A stretch of DNA of 44,488 bases, from contig JAGQWX010000042.1 of the NCBI GenBank assembly GCA_020436935.1, forward strand, positions 1 to 44,488. The letters run 5' to 3'. The position numbers and the translations under genes were made by a program. The notes beneath the pieces are model-generated. The model saw only the letters and a program-made list of their open reading frames with translations. It searched no databases and was not told the DNA's origin. The DNA comes from Saprospiraceae bacterium. GTDB lineage: Bacteria; Bacteroidota; Bacteroidia; Chitinophagales; Saprospiraceae. Positions 8,400-16,942 of the stretch are shown one piece after another (position 1 is the first letter of the stretch; each line of letters opens with the position of its first letter).

Positions 8400-8900
8400 T
8401 TACGCTGTTACTTTTCCCAATGCGCTGGATATAGAATTTTCTACATATCCTCTAAAATCAAAGCCTTGTACTGAGTTGTACAGAGCGGCCATGATATTGG
8501 TTGAAGTCCATTTCCCTTCCTTCAGAATCATTTCTAAAATAGATCCCTGAATCTTAAATACAAGATTGGTCACCATGGCAACAGAAAAGATGCTGGTGAT
8601 CATGGCAAGTGGCGGATTCTTTCTGATGAGATTGTCAATGGTGTTTTTAACTATGAAAAACAATCCACTTGAAAAAATGGTACTGGCTACAAGAAGCAAT
8701 TCTTTATTTTCAGTTCTTCCATACAGCGAGAGCAATTCTTTGTTCATTTTATAAGCAACAAACCCAACTGCAGTTGTTGAAACCGCTGCATTAGGAATGA
8801 TAGACATCGCCTGGCCCATTTGAGCATACTTCGAAATGATGTCACTTGAAGTTTGGATTCCTTCACCTGTGGCCAATACCGGATTTAAAATTTCTGACAT
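8400..8900 (-). CDS. Hypothetical membrane protein
   Basis: I do not recognise this 166-residue protein. It has three hydrophobic stretches that could be membrane helices: about residues 38-55 (AAVSTTAVGFVAY), 68-87 (ELLLVASTIFSSGLFFIV) and 97-116 (LAMITSIFSVAMVTNLVF). Its tail is amphipathic and ends SALGKVTA. There is no cleavable signal peptide. It is flanked by about 585 and 451 bases of gene-free DNA and is the only minus-strand gene between 5126 and 12573, so it is an isolated unit. Neighbouring stress and envelope genes hint at a related theme, but this is weak evidence. Confidence 0.7.
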   Translation of the reverse strand: MSEILNPVLATGEGIQTSSDIISKYAQMGQAMSIIPNAAVSTTAVGFVAYKMNKELLSLYGRTENKELLLVASTIFSSGLFFIVKNTIDNLIRKNPPLAMITSIFSVAMVTNLVFKIQGSILEMILKEGKWTSTNIMAALYNSVQGFDFRGYVENSISSALGKVTA

Positions 8901-9351
8901 TGTAATTTGTTTTTATTATTGAATAATGTGAATTTAAAAGATCAATATGTTGGGATTTAATCCATATAAAAGTGGATCATATCCATCACCGAATAGTCGA
9001 TATCAATGCTTTACAAATTCATTAATAAAGCAAGTTCAGACCATAATTTGTTTTATAGGTTTTCTAATAATTAAGGCTCTTTAATTCATCAAGCTGCAAT
9101 AATTCAACCCGAACCATGAACTTTTCTTTTAATTCTAAACCGGCTACTCAATTTTTTCAAAAAAATTCCACTTAAAAAAAACAAACCATAATTCATGAAA
9201 ACCAGCAATAATATAGGCTGGCAAAAAATGTACATCCGGACTTTACTTGTAATTGCAATTATTTTTTAAGAAACAGCTTTAAAACTTCGAACAAATCGAG
9301 ACATCAATACGCTCTAGAGATGTATTTATTAATCATAAAAATTATAATATC
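8901..9351. other. Intergenic stretch with no firm gene
   Basis: The region is AT-rich. The best coding candidate is a 24-codon frame at 9195-9269 on the plus strand with a hydrophobic end, too short to accept. I found no terminator-like hairpin or sigma-54 promoter here, although promoters for the divergent genes on either side must lie in it. Confidence 0.4.
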
Positions 9352-9663
9352 ATGAGTAACAATTTTTGGAAAATAGCTGCGGGACTTGCAGCAGGTGCAG
9401 CAGCTGGTTATTACCTTAATTCAGACAAAGGCAGAAAGCAAAGAAACGAAGTAGCAAACAAAGCCAACGAATATGCTGAGAAGGTGAAAGAAACTTCGAA
9501 GTCATACATGGACACAGCAAAGCAGGGATTTGACAGTGTGGTCAATACTGTGAAAGAAAGAGCTGGTCATGCCGTTGCAACTGCTACATCCGACTTTGAG
9601 AAAGGCGTTGAGGAAGTTAAAAGAACTACCAACAACGCTGTAAACAGCGCAAAGGCAGTTTAA
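9352..9663 (+). CDS. YtxH domain-containing protein
   Basis: The 103-residue protein has an N-terminal Gly/Ala-rich hydrophobic segment (about residues 7-23, AAGLAAGAAAGYYLNSDKGRK). A Lys/Glu-rich amphipathic helix follows to the end. This is the layout of the YtxH family of stress-related membrane-associated proteins, and the YYLNSDKGRK turn is diagnostic. Biochemical function is unknown for the family. It lies 50 bases before the holin-family gene, a common pairing in Bacteroidota, and the two are probably cotranscribed. Confidence 0.85.
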   Translation: MSNNFWKIAAGLAAGAAAGYYLNSDKGRKQRNEVANKANEYAEKVKETSKSYMDTAKQGFDSVVNTVKERAGHAVATATSDFEKGVEEVKRTTNNAVNSAKAV

Positions 9664-9713
9664 TCCTGCCTTACCCAAAAAATATTGAATAGCACCATCA
9701 GCAGCAGAAGAAT

Positions 9714-10319
9714 ATGAGTTGGTTTAAAAAACTTGGAAGCATCTATAAAATGGCAGACCTCTATGTCGAAAATCGTCTGGAGCTTGCCAAAGTAGAAATA
9801 ACCGAAAATTTTGGTAAAGCCATAAATAAAGCCGTAACCTTTGGCTTCATTATGTTTATCGGAGCCATCATTTATGTTCTCCTGCTGCTCATGGCTATTG
9901 TAGCACTGAACAACTATACCAACTCCCCCCTAGTGACGTATAGCATTGTTTTGGCGTTTCATGTGGTGCTGCTGATCATCGGCCTTATACTTCAAAGGTC
10001 GTGGTTCCGAGGATTTCTGGAGAAGTTTCTGTCTGTCGAGTTTACTGATATTGAAGATGTAACCGGAGAGAAAAGAACCATGTCACTTGAGGAATACAGA
10101 GCTAATCTTAAATTGTCCAATAACCAATTACTTTCCGGGTTGAAAGGTGATTTGAAATCAATGTTTTTTATTGATGACTTAATGAACTACAACAAACCAC
10201 ACAATACCATTGTTGAAGGTACTGAGTTTTGGGAAGAAGACGAGCGCAAGGCGTATGAGGACTTCAGGGCAATGTTCAATGAGGAATTTACTCCCGAAGC
10301 CAGTTCAAAAACTTCCTAA
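9714..10319 (+). CDS. Phage holin family (Phage_holin_3_6-like) membrane protein
   Basis: The 201-residue protein starts with an amphipathic helix (ADLYVENRLELAKVEITENF). Two membrane helices follow at about residues 42-68 and 76-97, then a cytoplasmic tail of about 100 residues. The first part matches the cellular holin-like family found next to YtxH genes, which is not part of a phage. No lysis cassette is nearby, so I read it as a host membrane protein of unknown role. The acidic tail (EFWEEDERKAYEDF) is longer than in many relatives. Confidence 0.75.
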   Translation: MSWFKKLGSIYKMADLYVENRLELAKVEITENFGKAINKAVTFGFIMFIGAIIYVLLLLMAIVALNNYTNSPLVTYSIVLAFHVVLLIIGLILQRSWFRGFLEKFLSVEFTDIEDVTGEKRTMSLEEYRANLKLSNNQLLSGLKGDLKSMFFIDDLMNYNKPHNTIVEGTEFWEEDERKAYEDFRAMFNEEFTPEASSKTS

Positions 10320-10380
10320 ATGATATATCTGAATAAATTTTAATAAATTTACTTTTAAATAAGTTCAACAAATACTGCTT

Positions 10381-12156
10381 TTGTCTTTGGCAAAGGAAAT
10401 ATCGATAAGTAAAATATCACAGAATATATTTGGCTTGCTCCAATCCGGTGCAGGCTTTGTTTGTTTGGTAGATACTGAAGGAACAATCCACGCGCTGCAC
10501 CAACAGATTGCTCAAGTTGAGGGTTATCACAATTCTATATTCCACATTTTACCGGAATATTCCTTTCAATTATGGAAAAAAACATGGGCGGAATTAAAAG
10601 AAAACGGGGCTCTGGATATAGAAACCAGCCTTACCCTCAGCGATGATGAATACCATCAAAAGAAAAAGCTGAAACTAATACTGCTTGAAGAAGAACTGGC
10701 CTTGTTTGTTTGTACAGATTTGCTGGCCAATACATCTTCATCTACACCGGTAGTGGACACAGGAAAATCAAGTGCACATACTTTCAATTACGATGATTAT
10801 GCACCGCACCATATTTTTTATGTGAGTGAAGATGGGTTTATAACCTATATGAATCCTCCAATGTATGAGAGTTTTAAAGAGAAAGAAGGTGAAATCCATA
10901 TAGACACACTTTTCCTTGAGACAGATCTTGGACCGCCGTTGCATTCCTGGAAGAAGGCCGACATCGATAAGGAAACTGTATTTGAAATGGTCATGAAGGC
11001 ACCTGAGGGTTTTATGAAAGGATATGCCAGGATCACCAAACATAAAGACAAGCCCCACTTCAAGGGTTGCTACAGGGTTGAGTTTCTGAATCAGAGGGAC
11101 TTGAGGTATTATGGAAACGATGTAGAGGGAATGCGTGAGGAGTTGGACAAAATGACCGAAGATCTCGAATTTCACAAAGAGCTGCTCATTGAAGAGACTG
11201 TAGATGGCTTTGATTTTGAAGACATTGTGACTCAGAGTCCTGTATATAAGGAAATATTGGCAATGATCGCCCAGGTGGCCGATACGAATGCTACGGTTTT
11301 GATTTCCGGTGAGACGGGAACCGGTAAGGAATTGTTGTGCAATTCTATTTTCCGACTCAGTGACCGGTCAGACAAGGTAATGGTCAAAATCAACTGTGGA
11401 TCCATACCTCCGGAGTTGATGGAAAGTGTTTTCTTTGGTCATGAAAAAGGTGCTTTTACGGGTGCAGACAAGATGAAGATTGGGAAATTTGAATTGGCCA
11501 ATGGCGGTACCATATTTTTGGATGAAATTGGAGAATTGCCCTTACACCTTCAACCCAAGCTGCTCAGAGTATTGCAGGAAGGGTAAATAGAAAGAGTCGG
11601 CAATCCCATGCCTATCAAGGTCGATGTGCGCATAATAGCTGCAACAAACAGAGATCTTGAGCAAATGGTCAAGGAAGGAACATTCAGAGCGGACTTGTTT
11701 TACAGGCTGAATGTATTCCCCATTTACAATATCCCACTCAGAGAAAGAAAGGAAGATATCCCACTTTTGGTGAAGCATTTCATCCGTAAATCAAACAAGC
11801 AAACGGGTAGAAACGTCATTAATATATCAAAAAAGGATTATAGTTTTTTGATGAAATATGATTATCCGGGAAATATCAGAGAATTGGAAAACATCATCGA
11901 AAGAGGGGTCATTTTGGCCAAAGGTGATACCATCGATCTGGAATTTCTCAAGAGGAGTAATGCAGCCTCGCCCAAAAGCAAGGTAGTGATGAGTTATGAA
12001 GACATGCAAAAAAAGTATTTTTCTGAATTGCTTACCTTGACGAAAGGAAAAGTTTCCGGCAGTGACAGTGCTTCTGACATAGCCGGAGTAAACAATAAAA
12101 CCCTGACTTCTAAATTGAAGAAGCTGGGAATTGACCCCAAAGCGTTTACAAATTAA
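10381..12156 (+). pseudogene. Sigma-54 enhancer-binding activator interrupted by an in-frame TAA
   Basis: One continuous frame encodes a bacterial enhancer-binding protein of 591 codons if codon 402 (TAA, 11584-11586) is read through. The N-terminus has two PAS-like segments (about residues 15-65 and 130-235). The AAA+ domain has Walker A GETGTGKE at 310-317, the sigma-54-contacting GAFTGA loop at 357-362 and Walker B FLDEIGE near 380. After the stop come AATNRDL, the arginine-finger region FRADLFYRLNVFP, YPGNIRELENI and a Fis-type helix-turn-helix. Relatives read LQEGEIERVG across the stop, so GAA to TAA is the simplest explanation. Nothing else is decayed. The only start options are TTG at 10381 or 10387. 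As it stands, the first 401 residues lack the arginine finger and DNA-binding domain. Confidence 0.85.
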
Positions 12157-12160
12157 TTAC

Positions 12161-12481
12161 ATGGAGAATACTTCTACATATCACAATTCTGTCAATGTAT
12201 CCCAACTCATGCAAGAGGGAAGGGACAAATCCATCGTACTGGTATTCACCGCAGATTGGGTGAGCTCTTCTAGCATCGTTGATGTTGTTTGCAAAAAAAT
12301 TGCAAATGAAAGGAGTGACGTCAAACTGGTAAAAATAAATGTGGACAGTAATAAAGATCTGATTGCAAAATACCGGATCAAAAAAGTCCCTTCGTGCGTA
12401 ATTATACAAAAACAGGAAATCACAGACAGGATAGAAGGCGCCTTTTCAAAAAAAGATGTACTTGATAAAATCTCAACATAA
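12161..12481 (+). CDS. Thioredoxin-fold protein lacking the CxxC active site
   Basis: The 106-residue protein has thioredoxin length and strand order: VLVFTADW, then VKLVKINVDSNKDLIAKYRIKKVPSCVIIQ, then a C-terminal helix. The cis-proline region (KVPS) is kept. The position of the WCGPC motif reads WVSSSS, so both redox cysteines are gone and disulfide exchange is not expected. The two remaining cysteines are elsewhere. There is no signal peptide, so it should be cytosolic. It starts 4 bases after the activator gene ends and is probably cotranslated with it, suggesting an adaptor or binding role with that regulator (inference). I use the ATG at 12161; an upstream TTG-initiated frame overlaps the activator. 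Confidence 0.8.
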   Translation: MENTSTYHNSVNVSQLMQEGRDKSIVLVFTADWVSSSSIVDVVCKKIANERSDVKLVKINVDSNKDLIAKYRIKKVPSCVIIQKQEITDRIEGAFSKKDVLDKIST

Positions 12482-12518
12482 AGAAGGGCCGTCAAAAATT
12501 AATTTGACGGCCCTTCTT
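12481..12518. terminator. Bidirectional intrinsic terminator between convergent genes
   Basis: A perfect 16-bp stem, AAGAAGGGCCGTCAAA (12481-12496) with its complement at 12503-12518, surrounds a 6-base loop. It overlaps the last base of the thioredoxin-fold gene's stop codon and serves both that gene and the minus-strand TonB-domain gene. Confidence 0.9.
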
Positions 12519-12572
12519 TATTCACATACTGATCGAATTATAGAATGCCCTGCTTACATCAAATAAAGCCTG

Positions 12573-13193
12573 TTAAATTTCTTCTATGGCAAATCTGACC
12601 GGCAAGGTCATTTCTACAGCCACATCCTTGCCACCTTTTTGTGCAGGTACCCATTGATGCATTTTACTGAATGCTTTCAAAGCTTCCTGTTCACATGCTT
12701 CACACCGCTCTCCTCTGTGACTGACAAATTTTGTATCTGATATATTACCGGATTTATCAATGACAAATTGGATATAAGAGACTGTTTCAATGCGGTTGTT
12801 TAAGGCAGTTCTTGGATACCTGATCTCATCGGTCATGAAATCGTAGACTTTTTCACTGGAGCAGGCAATTGGCTTTTTATTGGCCAGACATTCAGGTTCA
12901 TAAATAGCAACCCTGTCCACCTCAGAAGCTTTGTAGACCTCTCCCTTGAGTTGATATTTCATAGCCAATTGTTCGGCTTCATCATTATAAGAGACCAGTC
13001 TGGCTTTGGGTTCCACCTGAATGACTTTATCATCACTTATTGTTGCAGCATATACCTCATTGAGTGAATCAATTGTACGATCATCGAGCGAATAGGGCAA
13101 ATCAGCTTGTGATTGATTTTCATTTTTACAAGGGGTAAAAAATGAAAAAAAACCAACAGAAGCAAGCGAGAAAATTAAAATACTTTTTTTCAT
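12573..13193 (-). CDS. TonB C-terminal domain lipoprotein-like protein
   Basis: The 206-residue product has an N-terminal signal with a possible lipobox ending FFTPC (Cys at about 22). A variable middle region follows. The TonB C-terminal fold occupies about residues 125-205, with IRYPRTALNNRIETVSYIQFVIDKSGNISDTKFV and then the PVRFAI strand. TonB proteins pass energy from the inner membrane to outer-membrane receptors. This one lacks the usual membrane anchor plus Pro-rich spacer, so it may be a lipid-anchored relative. An extra CEAC motif inside the domain is unusual. It is a single gene facing a five-gene envelope operon. Confidence 0.8.
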   Translation of the reverse strand: MKKSILIFSLASVGFFSFFTPCKNENQSQADLPYSLDDRTIDSLNEVYAATISDDKVIQVEPKARLVSYNDEAEQLAMKYQLKGEVYKASEVDRVAIYEPECLANKKPIACSSEKVYDFMTDEIRYPRTALNNRIETVSYIQFVIDKSGNISDTKFVSHRGERCEACEQEALKAFSKMHQWVPAQKGGKDVAVEMTLPVRFAIEEI

Positions 13194-13358
13194 AACTATT
13201 TGTATTTAAATAACTTATAAAAACAGATTCCCTAAATATTATTTCTGCTTATAGTGTCAGTAGGTTCTTTTGTTCAATGGGAAAAAAACAAAAAAATATT
13301 CGAAAAAAATTAAAACAAATCAAATCAGGCAGGCTATTTATATGAAAAACATCGAATC

Positions 13359-13556
13359 ATGGAAAAATGGATATTAAGATTACAACTGATGGTTTTGTCA
13401 CTGTTTGGAGCTCTTGCCCTCAAGGCTCAGGATGGTCTGGACATTGACGTAGACCTGGACGGTAATGACTCACCGGCCATCTTCGAACGCGTAGAGTTCT
13501 GGATTGGCGTAGCAGTCGTATTAATTATTATTGCAATCATCGCAAAACGTAAATAA
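13359..13556 (+). CDS. Small secreted or membrane protein of unknown function
   Basis: This 65-residue protein begins with a signal-like segment (QLMVLSLFGALALKAQ). A very acidic middle follows (DGLDIDVDLDGNDS), and then a C-terminal membrane helix (IGVAVVLIIIAIIAKRK). I do not recognise a family. It opens a compact operon with the next four genes (1-base gap to the next). The single helix with a basic end predicts an inner-membrane protein with a short acidic periplasmic region. Confidence 0.75.
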   Translation: MEKWILRLQLMVLSLFGALALKAQDGLDIDVDLDGNDSPAIFERVEFWIGVAVVLIIIAIIAKRK

Positions 13557-13557
13557 A

Positions 13558-13710
13558 ATGAGAGACATCGTATCAATTGTCATTGTATTGCTGATCGTCG
13601 GCTGGTTATTTGGATTTATTGGATTTGGTGCCGTTGTTGGCAATCTGATCCACTTGCTCCTTATTGTTGCAGTCGTTCTGATTATTCTTAAAGTTTTAAA
13701 TAAAATATAG
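13558..13710 (+). CDS. lmo0937-family small membrane protein
   Basis: The 50-residue product is almost entirely two hydrophobic helices around a Gly-rich turn: IVIVLLIVGWLFGF and NLIHLLLIVAVVLIILKVL. This is the signature of the lmo0937 family (DUF5670), whose members are short stress-associated membrane proteins of unknown function. The ATG follows the preceding stop by 1 base and the stop is 3 bases before the next ATG. Translational coupling is therefore likely. Confidence 0.85.
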   Translation: MRDIVSIVIVLLIVGWLFGFIGFGAVVGNLIHLLLIVAVVLIILKVLNKI

Positions 13711-13713
13711 ATC

Positions 13714-14295
13714 ATGAAAAAACTATCGATCATACTCGCCTTCATATGCACCATGGTCCTCGGAAACAAAGCTTATTCACAGGCTACAATAAAGATCGGT
13801 GGAACATATGCAGATGTCAGAACAAGCGGCTTGTTCTATGACATAGAACCTCAAACCAACTTGTTTGCAGGTATTCACTATCAACTTTTCTTTTCTGATG
13901 TCATTGGTATAGAGCCCGGTATTACATATTACAAGCTTAGCTCATTATTTGATACCAATCTTGGAGATGTAAAAGTGACCAGAGATTACGTTGGCATTCC
14001 TCTTCTCGTAAAATTTTTTCCGAACTCAATCGTATCCTTTGGTGGCGGAGTTCAGGCAGGTTTCCTTGCTAAGGACAATCTGGACGAAAACTTCAGGAAC
14101 AAAAATTTTGATTTGACAGCCCAAACCCAGTTGACTTTTACCCCCATAAAGCAGCTTGGAATAGAAGTGGGCTACAATTATGGCCTGACCCCATATTTTG
14201 AATATGATGCTCAATCTGTAGGAGATGTTCAGTTCGCTAATGGTGATGGGTCCAACAAATTCTTCTATGCAACTTTATTAATTAATCTTAGATAA
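13714..14295 (+). CDS. Outer-membrane beta-barrel protein
   Basis: The 193-residue protein has a signal peptide (about residues 1-22, ending KAYSQ). A series of alternating beta strands follows (VSFGGGVQAGFLA, IEVGYNYGLTPYFEY), ending in an aromatic and hydrophobic strand, FFYATLLINLR. This suits an 8-stranded outer-membrane barrel of the porin-like family common in Bacteroidota. The substrate is unknown. It is the third gene of the envelope operon, 9 bases before the OmpA gene. Confidence 0.8.
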   Translation: MKKLSIILAFICTMVLGNKAYSQATIKIGGTYADVRTSGLFYDIEPQTNLFAGIHYQLFFSDVIGIEPGITYYKLSSLFDTNLGDVKVTRDYVGIPLLVKFFPNSIVSFGGGVQAGFLAKDNLDENFRNKNFDLTAQTQLTFTPIKQLGIEVGYNYGLTPYFEYDAQSVGDVQFANGDGSNKFFYATLLINLR

Positions 14296-14304
14296 ATTAT
14301 AATC

Positions 14305-14973
14305 ATGAAAAAGTTATTGATTGCCTTTATGGCAATAAGTCTTATAGCCTCCTCATGCGGCACTTCAAAACAAACACAAGGTGCCATCATAGGTGGAGCA
14401 GCAGGTGCCACAGCAGGTGGACTTCTAACCAAAAATAACCGCGCAGTCGGAATCATACTTGGCGCAGCCATAGGTGGTATAGCTGGTGGTGTTATTGGCA
14501 AATACATGGACAAGGCAGCCAAAGATATTTCTGACGATCTTGGCAACGATGCTACAGTGGTCAGAGTAGGTGAAGGTATAGTGGTAAGTTTTGATTCAGG
14601 TCTTTTGTTTGACTTTGACAAAGACAACCTCAAGCCTGAAACCAAGAAAAACTTAGACAAGCTGGCCGCTTCACTCAACGAGTTCAAAGACACCGAAGTC
14701 AAGATTCTGGGCCATACCGACAATCAGGGTACTTCAGCATATAACCAGGGATTATCAGAAAGAAGAGCTTCTTCTGTGAAAAGCTTCCTTACATCCCAGG
14801 GCGTTGCAGGATCAAGATTGCTGACATTTGGATATGGAGAATCAGATCCTGTATCAACCAATGAAACAGAAAGTGGCAGAAGCCTCAACAGAAGAGTAGA
14901 AATCGTATTGGTGGCAGATGAAGACCTCAAGGTCAAAGCAACCAAAAACGAGATTAGCGCACTAAATAAATAA
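14305..14973 (+). CDS. OmpA-family lipoprotein with glycine-zipper domain
   Basis: The 222-residue product has a lipobox ending IASSC (Cys 18) and then a glycine-zipper segment at about 25-65 (GAIIGGAAGATAGGLL, GAAIGGIAGGVIGKY). An OmpA C-terminal domain follows at about 85-205 with the peptidoglycan-contacting region ILGHTDNQGTSAYNQGLSERRA and the LNRRVEI strand. It should tether the outer membrane to peptidoglycan. It lies between two beta-barrel genes and resembles the YiaD-type lipoproteins. Confidence 0.92.
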   Translation: MKKLLIAFMAISLIASSCGTSKQTQGAIIGGAAGATAGGLLTKNNRAVGIILGAAIGGIAGGVIGKYMDKAAKDISDDLGNDATVVRVGEGIVVSFDSGLLFDFDKDNLKPETKKNLDKLAASLNEFKDTEVKILGHTDNQGTSAYNQGLSERRASSVKSFLTSQGVAGSRLLTFGYGESDPVSTNETESGRSLNRRVEIVLVADEDLKVKATKNEISALNK

Positions 14974-14985
14974 ACAATATCAATC

Positions 14986-15582
14986 ATGAAAAAATTAATG
15001 CTTATCATATTTCTAGCTGGAACATTCACATATCTTTCAGCTCAGAATGACTACGAAATCACCCCCAGAAACTTTTCTATCGGACCCATGGCAGGAGTTA
15101 ACTTTGCCAATTCTGATAATGAATCAACCAGCAATGCTACAGGTCTGATCCTGGGTCTGACAAGTACGTACAGCATCAATGAAACTTCCGGACTTGGAGT
15201 AGATTTACTTTACACCCAACAAGGTTTTGAGTTTGGAGGAATAGATGTTAGAGCAAATTATGTCAAAGTGCCAATCATGTACAAATTGTTCTTCAACGAT
15301 TTGGGAGAAGCATTCAGACCTAAATTGTCGCTTGGTTTATCTCCCGGATTTTTGGTCAATGCCAAGTCTTTGGAGGCTGAAGTAACTCCATCTTTCAACA
15401 AATTTGAAACTGGTATCATCGGTGGTGTTGGGTTCAATTACAGAATCGGTAACAGGGTATGGTTGAATGCAGACGTAAGGGCCGATCTTGGACTTACCAA
15501 ACTATCTGATGGTTATGCCGGATTGGGCGAACTTAAGAATCGTTCGGTAGGCATAGTTCTCGGAGTTGCTTATGGTTTATAA
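14986..15582 (+). CDS. PorT-like outer-membrane beta-barrel protein
   Basis: This is a 198-residue protein with a signal peptide (about 1-19, ending YLSAQ). The barrel has repeated strands of the porin/PorT type (FSIGPMAGVNFANS, GLGVDLLYTQQGFEFGG, VKVPIMYKLFF). It ends GIVLGVAYGL, a beta signal-like strand. PorT itself belongs to T9SS, but this broad family mostly has unknown roles, so I do not assign it to the secretion machine. It is the last gene of the operon, 12 bases after the OmpA gene and before a strong terminator. Confidence 0.8.
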   Translation: MKKLMLIIFLAGTFTYLSAQNDYEITPRNFSIGPMAGVNFANSDNESTSNATGLILGLTSTYSINETSGLGVDLLYTQQGFEFGGIDVRANYVKVPIMYKLFFNDLGEAFRPKLSLGLSPGFLVNAKSLEAEVTPSFNKFETGIIGGVGFNYRIGNRVWLNADVRADLGLTKLSDGYAGLGELKNRSVGIVLGVAYGL

Positions 15583-15636
15583 TAATTGTTGTTTCGTATA
15601 AATATCTGAATACGGGAATTAAATTCCTGTAAACTA

Positions 15637-15675
15637 AAAAGCGGAGTCGGAAGTAAATCTTCCAACTCCGCTTTT
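15637..15675. terminator. Intrinsic terminator closing the envelope operon
   Basis: The stem AAAAGCGGAGTCGGAAG (15637-15653) pairs with 15659-15675 with a single C-A mismatch. T residues on the plus side and A residues on the other let it act for the plus-strand operon and the minus-strand aromatic operon. Confidence 0.85.
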
Positions 15676-15815
15676 AGTTTTATAATGGTATAAATTGGAT
15701 AACTATTCAAATCAGAGATCACCTCAGAAAAAGCAGGCGCAGCATTTCTCAGACGGGAATTTCCAATTCAGAAATCTTTGATGAGGAATCCAATTTTTAA
15801 GTCAACAACGATCTC

Positions 15816-16904
15816 TTAGCCGTTGATGATATCTTCCTGCTGTGAAATAGATTCATCGTGTATGGCCTTGATCACTTTGGTGATAAATTCTTCACTCAAA
15901 TGATTGTTATTGGCTTTTTCAACAAATTTCGCCAATACCTCCATCCATCTGTCACTTTGCAAAATGGTGAGGTTGTGGTCCTTTTTATATTGACCGATCT
16001 CTCTGGCTACTTTCATCCTTGAAGACAGTACGTGGATCAGTTCTTCATCAATAAGGTCAATGTCTTTTCTCAGTTGATCAAGTTTGGTTTTCTCCTCTGC
16101 GGCCAAACCATGTTTTCTGATGTTGAGTCTGGAGATGAGTTCACCATAGACTTCGGGAGTGATTTGCTGTTTTGCGTCACTCCATGCTTCATCAGGGGTG
16201 ATGTGCGATTCGATCATCAACCCGTCAAAATCCAAATCCATGGCTTTTTGAGCCACTGAAGAAAGTAAATCTCTTCTTCCACAAATATGCGATGGGTCAT
16301 TGATCAGGGGAAGTTCCGGCATTGCAGTCTTAAAATCGATGGCCAATTGCCACTGAGGTCGGTTTCTGAAGACTTTTTCACTTGCATTGGAAAAGCCCCT
16401 GTGGATGCCTCCTATTTTATCGATGCCTACTTTTTGGAGTCTCTCAATACCTCCCAACCACAAAGCCAGGTCCGGGTTGATGGGGTTTTTGACCAAAACT
16501 GGTATGTCTACGCCTCTGAGCGCATCAGCCACCTCCTGTACTGAGAAGGGGTTGACGGTAGTTCTGGCGCCTACCCACAAGACATCTACGCCAAATTCCA
16601 AAGCCAGCTCGACATGTGATGCCTTTGCTACCTCAACTGTAATCGGAAGGCCGGTCAATTCTTTTGCCTTCTGCATCCAGGGTAAACCTTTGGCTCCAAT
16701 GCCTTCAAACATACCAGGCCTGGTTCTTGGTTTCCAGATACCTCCTCTCAGGATATCTACTTTACCTGTTGCCTTAAGTCTCACAGCTGTCTGGATCATT
16801 TGTTCTTCTGTCTCCACGCTGCAAGGCCCTGCGATCATCACAGGTCTTCCTTCTTTGTTTAACCAGTTCACCTTGGTGATTCCGGCTGTTTCAACTGCGC
16901 TCAT
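15816..16904 (-). CDS. Bifunctional DAHP synthase / chorismate mutase (type II, C-terminal AroQ)
   Basis: The 362-residue protein fuses a KDO8P-synthase-like DAHP synthase (about residues 15-260) to a C-terminal AroQ chorismate mutase (about 275-355). The first domain has IAGPCSVETEEQM, RGGIWKPRTRPGMFEGIG and NDPSHICGRRDLL. The second has LDQLRKDIDLIDEELIHVLSSR and AREIGQYK. The first step of the shikimate pathway and the branch-point step to prephenate are thus on one chain. In relatives of this fusion the mutase acts as the feedback sensor. It is the last gene of the aromatic operon, 38 bases after tyrA, and ends before a shared terminator. Confidence 0.93.
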   Translation of the reverse strand: MSAVETAGITKVNWLNKEGRPVMIAGPCSVETEEQMIQTAVRLKATGKVDILRGGIWKPRTRPGMFEGIGAKGLPWMQKAKELTGLPITVEVAKASHVELALEFGVDVLWVGARTTVNPFSVQEVADALRGVDIPVLVKNPINPDLALWLGGIERLQKVGIDKIGGIHRGFSNASEKVFRNRPQWQLAIDFKTAMPELPLINDPSHICGRRDLLSSVAQKAMDLDFDGLMIESHITPDEAWSDAKQQITPEVYGELISRLNIRKHGLAAEEKTKLDQLRKDIDLIDEELIHVLSSRMKVAREIGQYKKDHNLTILQSDRWMEVLAKFVEKANNNHLSEEFITKVIKAIHDESISQQEDIING

Positions 16905-16942
16905 TTTATTTGCTTTTTATTAGTGTTATTTATATTGATATT

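Noticed and set aside
9195-9269. 24-codon plus-strand frame with a hydrophobic end upstream of ytxH
   Set aside because: Too short, no conserved neighbour or start signal, and such frames are common by chance in AT-rich DNA.
9714-10319. Phage remnant suggested by the holin-family protein
   Set aside because: No endolysin, structural or integrase genes are nearby, and this holin-like family is chromosomal and usually paired with YtxH.
13327-13345. Weak sigma-54-like sequence before the envelope operon (GGCAGGCTATTTA)
   Set aside because: It lacks the -12 GC and has a one-base deletion relative to the consensus spacing.
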